Source: Pseudomonas batumici (lineage in GTDB: Bacteria; Pseudomonadota; Gammaproteobacteria; Pseudomonadales; Pseudomonadaceae). From it: a stretch of 64,000 bases of DNA. The stretch is from assembly GCF_000820515.1 (NCBI RefSeq), contig NZ_JXDG01000047.1, positions 17,056-81,055 on the forward strand, read 5' to 3'. The translations under genes were made by a program, and so were the position numbers. Under the pieces are notes generated by a model, which saw only the letters and a list, made by a program, of their open reading frames with translations, searched no databases and was not told the DNA's origin. Below, piece by piece: positions 16,892 through 24,806 of the stretch (position 1 is the stretch's first letter; each line of letters begins with the position of its first letter).

Positions 16892-17818
16892 TCATTCCTG
16901 GATAAAACGCACGCCGGGCTTGGCCCGCTCGTCCACCTGCAACTCGAACACGTCCGGGCGGGCATAGTGGCCGGTGACGTCGAAGTCATAGCGGGCGCGG
17001 ACCAGTTGATCGGTGTCGATCTGCGCGGTCAACAGGCCGGCCTGGCCGACAAACGGCCCGGCCAGCACCTCGCCCATGGGCCCGACAATCAGGCTGCCAC
17101 CGTTGATCAACGGACGCTCCGCTGGCCAGTTGGCCACCTCAATCCCCAACGCCTGCGGCGAAGGCTGCACCTGGCAGGCCGTGACCACGAAGCAACGGCC
17201 TTCACAGGCGATATGGCGCATGCTGACCTGCCACATCTCCCGTTCATCCACGGTCGGCGCGCACCAGACTTCCACGCCCTTGGCGTACATGGCCGTACGC
17301 AACAGCGGCATGTAGTTTTCCCAGCAGACCGCCGAACCGAGACGCCCCGCCTTGCCCTCCACCACCGGCAAGGTCGAGCCATCGCCCTTGCCCCAGATCA
17401 ACCGCTCGGTGCCGGTGGGCATCAACTTGCGGTGCTTGGCCACCAGCCCGCCCTGGGGCTCGAAGAACAGCACCGTGCAATACAAGGTATGCCCAGCGCG
17501 TTCGATGACCCCGAGCACCAGGCTCGCGCCGGTGCGCGCGGACAGCTGCGCCAGTGCCTCGGTCTCGGTGCCCGGCACATCGATGGCATTGGCATGGTAA
17601 CGGGCAAAGGCCTCGCGCCCCTCGGGCAGTCGATAACCCAGTTGGGTACCGAAGGTTTCGCCCTTGGGGTAACCGCCCAGCAGTGCTTCGGGCATCACCA
17701 CCAGGCTGGCGCCGGACTCGATGATCGCCGCCTCATAGCCGAGAATCTGTTCCAGGGTGTCTCCCTTGCCGGCTGGCGAGGAACCTATTTGCAGTGCGGC
17801 GACGATGGACTTGGGCAT
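16892..17818 (-). CDS. nitrilase, 308 aa
   Basis: ATG at 17816-17818 with GGAG about 8 nt upstream. The nitrilase catalytic triad is complete: Glu44 (MPEALLGG), Lys131 (HRKLMPT) and Cys165 (VCWENYMP). The phrases 'LPEGREAFARYHANAIDVPG' and 'TGTERLIWGKGDGSTL' identify a true nitrilase branch enzyme, which hydrolyses R-CN to the carboxylic acid and ammonia, rather than an amidase or beta-alanine synthase. The C-terminus 'RYDFDVTGHYARPDVFEL' is the conserved tail of bacterial aryl/aliphatic nitrilases. It is monocistronic, with no aldoxime dehydratase or transporter nearby. Substrate preference cannot be read from sequence. Confidence 0.92.
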   Translation of the reverse strand: MPKSIVAALQIGSSPAGKGDTLEQILGYEAAIIESGASLVVMPEALLGGYPKGETFGTQLGYRLPEGREAFARYHANAIDVPGTETEALAQLSARTGASLVLGVIERAGHTLYCTVLFFEPQGGLVAKHRKLMPTGTERLIWGKGDGSTLPVVEGKAGRLGSAVCWENYMPLLRTAMYAKGVEVWCAPTVDEREMWQVSMRHIACEGRCFVVTACQVQPSPQALGIEVANWPAERPLINGGSLIVGPMGEVLAGPFVGQAGLLTAQIDTDQLVRARYDFDVTGHYARPDVFELQVDERAKPGVRFIQE

Positions 17819-18125
17819 GACGTGAACTCCATGAAGGTGAGGTGCCGATTGTCGCGGCGACCCGGATCATGAATAAAGCCACTTTCAGAACTGAATGATA
17901 TGAACCGGAAAAATATCATGATAATGGATCCAAAGCGGCTCAAGACTTCCATGGAGACACGTCCGAACATGAAACTTCAGGCATAACCAGGTGCCATCAC
18001 CTGCTTGCGACCTGATACCGACAAATTTTCTACATTTGAGGCTTCATGATTTAGCCGTCTCGCTCGTCCTTATCAGGGGGAGCCGACATCACATTCCTGA
18101 TCAGGCACTGAAAGGGAGTTTTTGC
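17819..18125. other. 307-bp gap without a recognised gene
   Basis: This AT-richer divergent region separates the nitrilase (minus) and the winged-helix gene (plus). It must hold both promoters. I see no convincing regulator site; AATATCATGATAATGGATC at 17912-17930 only loosely recalls a Fur box. Confidence 0.6.
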
Positions 18126-18533
18126 ATGTACGACCAGCACAGGTCAACGGACGGTATTTCTTTGCAACGCGATCCTTCCTACAGCTCGGACGCCATGTTG
18201 GGCAAAACTGCCGAACGCAGCGGCAACGACCGTATTCGTCAATTACTCAAACACTTCGGTTTGCGCACCAGCCTGATCCGGCTCAAAGTCATCGACGCGC
18301 TGCTGAGCGCCGACGAAGACCATCGCCGGCTGGGTGTCCGCGGGGTGCACAGTCATTTGCTGGAGCTGGGCATTCCCCTGTCCTTCCTCAGTGTGCGCGA
18401 GGTGCTCAAGCGCCTGTGCAGCGAGGGCGTCGTGGTGCTCAACGCCGACAAGAGCTACAGCCTGCACCCCGATGCGATCGCGACGCTGGCGCAACAGGAC
18501 GCCGCGCCGCAGGCCACGGATCTCGACGCCTGA
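18126..18533 (+). CDS. small winged-helix protein, Fur-fold-like DNA-binding half, 135 aa
   Basis: ATG at 18126 with GGGAG about 8 nt upstream. Residues 35-120 read as a winged helix: 'IRQLLKHFGLRTSLIRLKVIDALLSADEDHRRLGVRGVHSHLLELGIPLSFLSVREVLKRLCSEGVVVLNADKSYSL'. The layout is that of the Fur/Zur DNA-binding domain, and close homologues in Pseudomonas are often named 'Fe2+/Zn2+ uptake regulation protein'. However, the C-terminal metal-binding and dimerisation domain with its His/Cys ligands is absent, so metal sensing is not supported. It converges almost end to end (2 bp) with the small membrane protein that follows. Target genes are unknown. Confidence 0.75.
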   Translation: MYDQHRSTDGISLQRDPSYSSDAMLGKTAERSGNDRIRQLLKHFGLRTSLIRLKVIDALLSADEDHRRLGVRGVHSHLLELGIPLSFLSVREVLKRLCSEGVVVLNADKSYSLHPDAIATLAQQDAAPQATDLDA

Positions 18534-18535
18534 GT

Positions 18536-18724
18536 TCAGGGCTTGACCTTGCGCCGCATCACACCGTTGATCACCACCACGACCACTGCCACGCCGATGG
18601 CGATGTACTGGAACAGCTTCTCGCTGATGACCCCGATGTTTTGCAGATAGGACAGACCGAACATGATTCCCAGCACCACCAGGGAAATCAGGATCGAGTA
18701 TTTCAGACGCTGCGATTGAGTCAT
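18536..18724 (-). CDS. small two-helix membrane protein, 62 aa
   Basis: ATG at 18722-18724 (MTQSQRLKYSILISL) with AGGAAT about 6 nt upstream; longer versions of the frame lack a ribosome site. Two membrane helices are obvious (SILISLVVLGIMFGLSYL and YIAIGVAVVVVVINGVM), followed by the basic end RRKVKP, which predicts a cytoplasmic C-terminus. No family is recognised. It ends 2 bp from the stop codon of the convergent winged-helix gene. Confidence 0.75.
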   Translation of the reverse strand: MTQSQRLKYSILISLVVLGIMFGLSYLQNIGVISEKLFQYIAIGVAVVVVVINGVMRRKVKP

Positions 18725-18891
18725 TGGGTATTCCTGAAAGTTAAAACCTGAAGCGATGAATGTATCCGGTTTGTATCGAAATCCATACCAATGATCGACA
18801 AAGGTCAACGAATTAAACGAGGCAAGCGGAGTCTCATATTACAGCCGAGGAAATGTTTTAGCTTCCCGGCTTCACCCATGAGGATTTATCC

Positions 18892-19029
18892 ATGTTTCGT
18901 CGAATCACACTGCTGATTCCCTTGCTGATCATTATGTCCCTGAGCGGTTGCATCATCTTTCCCGACCGGGGTGGCTGGCATGATCATGGCCATCGTTACT
19001 ATGATGGGGGTGGTTACTACCGCCGCTGA
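18892..19029 (+). CDS. 45-aa lipoprotein with His/Gly/Tyr-rich tail
   Basis: A short ORF below common length cut-offs. The ATG at 18892 has an excellent ribosome site (GAGGAT, 6 nt upstream). The product starts MFRRITLLIPLLIIMSLSGC, an n-region with two Arg, a hydrophobic core and a perfect lipobox L-S-G-C (Cys20), so it is predicted to be lipidated by Lgt and cleaved by LspA. The mature part is only 26 residues, rich in His, Asp, Gly and Tyr (WHDHGHRYYDGGGYYRR), which might bind metal. The second residue after Cys is Ile, which does not signal inner-membrane retention, so an outer-membrane location is likely. It is convergent with the LysR gene at 19.06 kb. Confidence 0.78.
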   Translation: MFRRITLLIPLLIIMSLSGCIIFPDRGGWHDHGHRYYDGGGYYRR

Positions 19030-19063
19030 TCGCACCCACCGGGGACGGTAATCGACCGTCCCC

Positions 19064-19975
19064 TCATCGCCTAAACCCGGTACCCGGCCGGGTACAGATC
19101 TCCACCAGCCAATCGACAAATACCCTGACCCGCGCCGACATCTGCCGATGGGGCGGGTACATGGCGCTCAGTGGCAAGCCAGGCGGCGGATGATCGCGCA
19201 GCACTTCGCACAACTGGCCGCTGCGCAGTTGTTCGACCACGTGATAGTAAGGAATCTGCACCAGCCCATACCCGGCCTCACACGCCGCCAGGTAACCGTC
19301 GGCACTGCTGACCGAAAGGCGCTTGGGCAGGTCGATCGCCTGCAACTGGCCGGCCTGCTGGAACTCGAGGCCGAAGCGCTTGCCGGTCACGCTGGAAAAG
19401 TACTCGACCATCAGGTGCCCCTCCAGGTCCGCCAGCGAAGTCGGCATGCCCATGCGCTCGAGATACGCCGGACTGGCACAGGTCACCTGCTCGACCAGCA
19501 CCAGCGGCCGGGCCACCAGCGAATCGTCCAGGGCCTGACCGCCGCGCAGCACGCAGTCGACGCCGTCACGGATCAGGTCCACGGGCCGGTCATTCAGGCC
19601 GATTTCCAAGTCGATCAGCGGATAGCGCTCGGTAAACTCCGGCAATACCGGAATCACGATCAAGCGCCCGATCCCCGCCGGCATGTCGACGCGCAGGGTG
19701 CCGCGCGGATTCTGCCGGGCGGCGGAAAACACCGCTTCGGTCTCCTCCAGGTCCGCCAGCAGTTGCACGCAGCGCTGGTAATAGGCCGCACCGTCGAGGG
19801 TGGTGCTGACTTGGCGGGTGGTGCGGTGCAGCAGCTGCACACCGAGGTGCGCCTCCAGTTGCTTGACCAGCACCGTCACCGAGGCCCGGGGCACTTGCAG
19901 GCTGTCGGCGGCCTTGGCGAAACCGCCCAGCTCGACGATACGGGTAAAGACCCGCATGGCGTTGAAGCGATCCAT
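19064..19975 (-). CDS. LysR-family regulator, 303 aa
   Basis: ATG at 19973-19975. The N-terminal winged helix-turn-helix is 'MRVFTRIVELGGFAKAADSLQVPRASVTVLVKQLEAHLGVQLLHRTTRQV', followed by the LysR substrate-binding domain from about residue 90. It belongs to the branch in which the regulator sits back to back with the oxidoreductase it controls; here it is divergent from an aldo/keto reductase that starts 107 bp away. The inducer is unknown. Length is typical for the family. Confidence 0.93.
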   Translation of the reverse strand: MDRFNAMRVFTRIVELGGFAKAADSLQVPRASVTVLVKQLEAHLGVQLLHRTTRQVSTTLDGAAYYQRCVQLLADLEETEAVFSAARQNPRGTLRVDMPAGIGRLIVIPVLPEFTERYPLIDLEIGLNDRPVDLIRDGVDCVLRGGQALDDSLVARPLVLVEQVTCASPAYLERMGMPTSLADLEGHLMVEYFSSVTGKRFGLEFQQAGQLQAIDLPKRLSVSSADGYLAACEAGYGLVQIPYYHVVEQLRSGQLCEVLRDHPPPGLPLSAMYPPHRQMSARVRVFVDWLVEICTRPGTGFRR

Positions 19976-20081
19976 CGGCCCTCCATTATTTTTAATTTAC
20001 GAATAGTGATAGTGCTTTTAGCCGGTTTATCGCGCTTTTGTCGAGGTTCACACTGCACGAAATCCCACAGGAGCTCACGCC

Positions 20082-21077
20082 ATGTACACCCGTCAACTCG
20101 GCAAGAACGGCCCGCAAGTCTCCGCCATCGGCCTCGGCTGCATGGGCATGACCGATTTCTACACCACCGGCAGCGACACCCGCGAAGCCACCGCTACCCT
20201 GCACCGGGCCCTGGAGCTGGGCGTGACCCTGCTCGACACCGCCGACATGTACGGCCCCCACAGCAACGAAGAACTGATCGGCCAGGCCATCGCCGGCAAG
20301 CGCGACCAGGTGTTCCTGGCCAGCAAGTTCGGCATCCTGCGCGACCCGGCCAATCCGTCGTACCGGGGGGTCAACGGCAAGCCGGAATACATTCGCACGG
20401 CCATCGACGGCACCCTCAAGCGCCTTGGCGTGGAGACGCTGGACCTGTACTACCAGCACCGCATCGACCCGGACGTGGCCATCGAGGAAACCGTCGGCGC
20501 CATGGCAGAGTTGGTCAAGGCCGGCAAGGTTCGTTACCTGGGCCTGAGCGAGGCGTCGGTCGAGACCCTGGAGCGGGCGCACCGGGTGCATCCGATCAGC
20601 GCCCTACAAAGCGAGTACTCCTTGTGGAGCCGCGACCAGGAGGACAACGGCTGCCTGGCCGCCTGCCAGCGCCTGGGGATTGCCTTTGTGCCCTACAGCC
20701 CGTTAGGCCGTGGTTTCCTGACCGGAGCCCTGAAGAGCCCGGACGATTTCGCCGCCGATGACTATCGTCGTTTCAGCCCGCGTTTCCAGGGCGAGAACTT
20801 CGCCCGCAACCTGCGGCTGGTAGAGCAGGTGCAGGCACTGGCCGCGGAAAAAGGCGTAAGTGCCGGACAACTGGCGCTGGCCTGGGTATTGGCCCAGGGC
20901 GACTACCTGATCCCGATTCCCGGGACCAAGCAGCGCAAGTACCTGGAAGAGAACGTGGCGGCGCTGGAGGTACGATTGAGCCGCGCCGAGTTGCAGGCCC
21001 TGGAGGCGATTTTCCCGGCGGGGGCCACGGCGGGGCTGCGCTATCCGGAAGCGGTGATGCAGGGTCTCAATCGCTGA
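20082..21077 (+). CDS. aldo/keto reductase, YakC-like, 331 aa
   Basis: ATG at 20082 with AGGAG upstream (cacaggagctcacgcc). Family marks: N-terminal 'VSAIGLGCMGMTDFY', active-site Asp and Tyr in 'LLDTADMYGPHSNEELIG', Lys in 'VFLASKFG', and 'LDLYYQHRIDPDVAIEETVGAM', where His follows the expected strand. The C-terminal NADPH-binding loop is 'LIPIPGTKQRKYLEENV'. It matches the YakC/pyridoxal reductase-like group that reduces aldehydes with NADPH. The divergent LysR gene (19064-19975) probably regulates it. A strong hairpin follows the stop codon. Confidence 0.92.
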   Translation: MYTRQLGKNGPQVSAIGLGCMGMTDFYTTGSDTREATATLHRALELGVTLLDTADMYGPHSNEELIGQAIAGKRDQVFLASKFGILRDPANPSYRGVNGKPEYIRTAIDGTLKRLGVETLDLYYQHRIDPDVAIEETVGAMAELVKAGKVRYLGLSEASVETLERAHRVHPISALQSEYSLWSRDQEDNGCLAACQRLGIAFVPYSPLGRGFLTGALKSPDDFAADDYRRFSPRFQGENFARNLRLVEQVQALAAEKGVSAGQLALAWVLAQGDYLIPIPGTKQRKYLEENVAALEVRLSRAELQALEAIFPAGATAGLRYPEAVMQGLNR

Positions 21078-21086
21078 GCCCCCTCC

Positions 21087-21121
21087 CCCTGTAGGAGCGT
21101 CGACCGGCTGCTCCTACAGGG
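21087..21121. terminator. bidirectional hairpin between aldo/keto reductase and tamB
   Basis: CCCTGTAGGAGC at 21087-21098 pairs perfectly with GCTCCTACAGGG at 21110-21121 (12-bp stem, 11-nt loop). It is a shortened member of the REP-like family, placed between convergent genes. Confidence 0.75.
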
Positions 21122-21134
21122 AGAAGGTGAATAA

Positions 21135-24100
21135 CTAGAAATCGCGCTTGTAGAAAATATCCAGGGAACTGGCCACCCCACTCGCCGCCTCCAGGTACAC
21201 GCGCTTGCTCAGCAAATAGCGCAAGGCAATGGTATTGGCCGGTTCGAACACCCCCACCCCGTAACGCAAGCTCAGCTTCTCGGTGATCTTGCCGCTGGCC
21301 ACCACCGCCGTGGTGTTGCCACTGCCCTGGGTATCGAGGGCGAAATCCTCGATCCCCAGGTTCTTCGCCAAGTCGCCGGTCACCCCGGAACTGCCCATCA
21401 AGCCCAACCCCAACGCCGCCTGGGCCAGCATGTTGCTGTCTTCGCCGGTGGTGCTCAACGGCCGCCCCAGCACCAGGTAGGACAAGGCCTGCTCCTGGCT
21501 CATGGCCGGTTCCGAGAAGATCTGCGTGGTCGGTTGTTCGGCGTTGCCGCTCAGGCGAATACCGGCGACCACGTCACCGGTCTGGCGAATGGCCTCGATA
21601 TCCAGGTAAGGCTGGTCGATGGGGCCGGCGAACAGCAACCGCGCCCGTCGGATCGTCAGGCGCTGGCCATAGGCGTTGTAACGCCCGTCATTGAGTCGCA
21701 GCTCGCCACGGGTGTCGAGGTTGTCACCGATATGCACCTGCCCCTGCAAGTCGGCACTCAGGCCGAAACCGTTGAAGCTGAGCTTGTCCTCCCCCACCAG
21801 CACGTCGATATCCATGGACATCGCCAACGGCGGCTTGCCCGCTTCGGTCTGATGGCCGACGATCACCGTGTCGTCCGAGACCTTGACCGTCGACGGCGGC
21901 AGCTCGCGCACGGTGATCGCGCCCTTGGGCACATGCACCTTGCCGGCAATCGCCAGCTTGTCGCCGTGCATCGACACCGTCAGGTCCGGCGCGACTTCCA
22001 GCGTGGCGTACGGCTCGACGCTGACCGGCAACTGCGAGCCCTTGATCGCCAATTCCAGCTGCAACGCATTCGTCCAATCGATATGCCCGGCCAGGCTGCC
22101 GTGCCCGGCGTCGCCGCCGGTCCAACTGCCGTTGAGCTGGACGTTTTCCCCGGCGATCTGCGCCTGCACCCGCAGGTCCTTGATCGTGGTGGGCACTTCC
22201 GACCCCGAGACCTCACCACCACTCAACGTCAGGTTGCCGTTGACCTGGGGCGCCAGCAAGCCGCCGGACAAGCGCCCGCTGCCGTCCAGGCGACCGGCCA
22301 GGGTGTCGACCTTTCTCACAAAAGGCCGGGCCACGCTGAGGTCCAGGCCACTGAGGCGGAAATCGCCGCTCAGGGGCTTGTTCCTGGCCAGGGGATTGAT
22401 CTGCGCCTGGAGCGTCAGTTCGCCCAGCTTGCCACCGCGAAAATCGAGGACCGTGTCGACTCGCCGGGGCGTCAGGTTGCTGGTGAGCTTGAGGGTCTCA
22501 TAGGGGAAATCCAGCCACTTGCGCCGTTCGCGCATGCGCAAGGTGCCGCCGCTGGCATCGATCATGATCTGGCCCTTGGGGCCGCTGGCCGGCAGGTCCA
22601 GTTGCAGGTCGGCATTGAGCCGGCCCTGCCAGGCGAAGTCGCGGGGCAACCATTGCGCCAGGCTTTCCAGGGGGAACTGCTTGAGGTGATAGCGCAGCCG
22701 GGGTTCGGGCATCAGCCGCTGGTCCTCGCCGCACAGGCTGGCCTGCCCCGACAGCCAGCAGTGGCTGCCAAAGTTCAGCCGACCATCGGCGAGGTATTCG
22801 AGCTTGGCCGGGTTCTGCAGCTTCCAGTCCTGGCCGCCGGTCTGTATGTCGCCCGAGACCAGGCGCCCGCGCCAGTTGCCTTTGTCGAGCGCGCCGTCCA
22901 GGCCCAGGGCCAACTTCAGCAGCGGGCCTTGCAGATCGAGCTGCGCCTGCTGGCGCTTGAGATCGCCCTGCCCCTGCAAGGTCAGGTTACCCAAGGTCGT
23001 GTCGCCGACCTGGATACCGTCGCCCTTGAGGTCCAGCCGTCCACGCTGGGCGCCGTCGAGGCTGGCCTCGAGACCGAGGCCCTGCAGGTGGTTGTCGGCG
23101 AACACCAGTTGCTGACCGTGCAGGCTGACCTTGCCTTGCGGCGCCTTGAGACTGCCGGCGAGATCGACCCGCCCTTTAAGTTGCCCGCGCAACTGCGGCC
23201 AGAGCTGGCCCAGGCGCGGCAGGTCGAGATCAAGCTGCCCGGCCAACCGCTGTTGCAGGCTGCCGCTGCCCTGGATGCGGTTGTCGCCCAGGCGGATATC
23301 GAGGGCACCGAGGGTCCATTGCTCGTCCTTGCCGCCGGCCTTGGCCTGGAGCTGCGCCGGCTGCCCGCGCAGCTTGCCCTTGAGATCGACAGTTGCATCA
23401 AGGACCAGCTGCCGGTTCTTGAATTCGCCTTTGCTGCGCAGCGGCCCGGCCAGGGTTCCGGGCAACTCCGCCATCCAGTACGCGGGGTTGAGCGCGCTCA
23501 GGTCCAGGGCAGTGTCCCAGGCGATGCCATCGGCGAATTGCAGGTTCAGGTGCCCGCTGGCCTTGCCCTGCCCCGCCGTCAGTTCGAACTGTGGCAAGGC
23601 GATCTGTTTCAGGTCGCCACTGAAAGGGCTGAGCAGGTTGAACTTGCCCGCCGGGCCGTCGAGGTCGGCCTGGAAGTAGCCCAGGTAATTGCCATCGCGG
23701 TAATGCACTTCACCGACAAAGGTCCGCGCCTTGACCGCCGGCTCTTCGATCAGCGGGTAGAGGCGGTGCCAGGGGAAGTCCAGCCAGTCGACCTTGGCGT
23801 CGGCACTGAAGCCCTTTTGCCAGTCCAGCTCACCACTGAGTTTGAGCCGCTGGTTGGCACTGGCCGTCAGGTCCAACGCGGCGATTTGCGCCCCCTGGGC
23901 ATCGACCCGACCTTGCAGGGCCAGGTCGACGGGACCTTGCTCGGCCGGCAGCACGGCCTTGCCCTGAAGCTGGTAACCGTCTTTCAGGTTGCCGCTGCCG
24001 CTGAGTTCGAGCTGATTGAGTTGCAGGGTATCCGGCAACTCGGCGCTGGCCTTGAAACCGTCGGCGGTGATCCGCACCCGGGCCGGCAGGTGCTCGGCCA

Positions 24101-24806
24101 GGGCCTCCAGCTCGCCGCTGAGCTGGCCCTGGAGATAACCGCTGCTGGCGGCCTTGAGCTTGAGGGTCTTGAGCAGGTCGCCGCGCACGTCCAGCGCCAG
24201 GGCCCAGGGCACACCGCCCGGGGCCGGCAACAGCAGCTTGCCCTCGGCCATCAGCGGCCAGTCGCCGCTCGGCTGCAGCACGCCGGACAGGTCCAGGCTG
24301 AGGTCGTCGCGCTGCAGATGCACGGTATCGATCTGCAAACCCTTGGCGGTCCAGTGCGCGGCCAGTTGCAGCTCCTTGAGCTGCTCGCTGCCATCGAGCC
24401 ACAGGCTGCCGATGCGCACCTGGCCCAACTGGATCGCCAGCGGCAGCTTGAGGTCCGGCAGGGTCAGCGGCCCGCTCTCGGCAGGCGCCCCCGGCTCGAA
24501 CTGCAGGTCGACCCGCTCAACTTCCAGTTGGTCGACACACAGCACAAAGTGCGTGAGGCACAGCGGCGCCCAATCGAACCGCGGCTGCTGCAGTTCGACC
24601 CGATTGCCACCCTGCTGCCAGAGCAGATGATCAGCGCTCCACTGTCCGCCCAGTCGGCCCTGGAAATTTTCCACCGTCAGCCCCGGCACTTGCGCCAGTG
24701 CCCAGCGACCGCCGACCTGGGTCCCCAACAACAGGCCAACCGACACCAGCAACAACAGGATCAGCGCGAGCAGCGCCAGGCCGAGTATTTTCAAACCACG
24801 CTTCAC
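21135..24806 (-). CDS. tamB: TamB, translocation and assembly module inner-membrane subunit, 1223 aa
   Basis: ATG at 24804-24806 overlaps the tamA stop by 4 bp (ATGA), so the genes are translationally coupled. One N-terminal membrane anchor (ILGLALLALILLLLVSVGLLLG) is followed by about 1,100 residues of repetitive amphipathic beta structure rich in 'L.L.G.L.....' units, the AsmA-like groove that spans the periplasm. The C-terminal TamB/DUF490 domain is recognisable from 'LTIRRARLLFAGPIDQPYLDIEAIRQTGDVVAGIRLSG' through 'YGVGVFEPANTIALRYLLSKRVYLEA' and ends in the outer-membrane-protein-like FYKRDF. TamB works with TamA in outer-membrane protein assembly and probably phospholipid transport between the membranes. 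Length is close to the E. coli protein (about 1,259). Confidence 0.95.
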   Translation of the reverse strand: MKRGLKILGLALLALILLLLVSVGLLLGTQVGGRWALAQVPGLTVENFQGRLGGQWSADHLLWQQGGNRVELQQPRFDWAPLCLTHFVLCVDQLEVERVDLQFEPGAPAESGPLTLPDLKLPLAIQLGQVRIGSLWLDGSEQLKELQLAAHWTAKGLQIDTVHLQRDDLSLDLSGVLQPSGDWPLMAEGKLLLPAPGGVPWALALDVRGDLLKTLKLKAASSGYLQGQLSGELEALAEHLPARVRITADGFKASAELPDTLQLNQLELSGSGNLKDGYQLQGKAVLPAEQGPVDLALQGRVDAQGAQIAALDLTASANQRLKLSGELDWQKGFSADAKVDWLDFPWHRLYPLIEEPAVKARTFVGEVHYRDGNYLGYFQADLDGPAGKFNLLSPFSGDLKQIALPQFELTAGQGKASGHLNLQFADGIAWDTALDLSALNPAYWMAELPGTLAGPLRSKGEFKNRQLVLDATVDLKGKLRGQPAQLQAKAGGKDEQWTLGALDIRLGDNRIQGSGSLQQRLAGQLDLDLPRLGQLWPQLRGQLKGRVDLAGSLKAPQGKVSLHGQQLVFADNHLQGLGLEASLDGAQRGRLDLKGDGIQVGDTTLGNLTLQGQGDLKRQQAQLDLQGPLLKLALGLDGALDKGNWRGRLVSGDIQTGGQDWKLQNPAKLEYLADGRLNFGSHCWLSGQASLCGEDQRLMPEPRLRYHLKQFPLESLAQWLPRDFAWQGRLNADLQLDLPASGPKGQIMIDASGGTLRMRERRKWLDFPYETLKLTSNLTPRRVDTVLDFRGGKLGELTLQAQINPLARNKPLSGDFRLSGLDLSVARPFVRKVDTLAGRLDGSGRLSGGLLAPQVNGNLTLSGGEVSGSEVPTTIKDLRVQAQIAGENVQLNGSWTGGDAGHGSLAGHIDWTNALQLELAIKGSQLPVSVEPYATLEVAPDLTVSMHGDKLAIAGKVHVPKGAITVRELPPSTVKVSDDTVIVGHQTEAGKPPLAMSMDIDVLVGEDKLSFNGFGLSADLQGQVHIGDNLDTRGELRLNDGRYNAYGQRLTIRRARLLFAGPIDQPYLDIEAIRQTGDVVAGIRLSGNAEQPTTQIFSEPAMSQEQALSYLVLGRPLSTTGEDSNMLAQAALGLGLMGSSGVTGDLAKNLGIEDFALDTQGSGNTTAVVASGKITEKLSLRYGVGVFEPANTIALRYLLSKRVYLEAASGVASSLDIFYKRDF

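Noticed and set aside
17912..17930. Fur-like AT-rich sequence upstream of the winged-helix gene
   Set aside because: Only partial agreement with the Fur consensus and no iron-related gene beside it.
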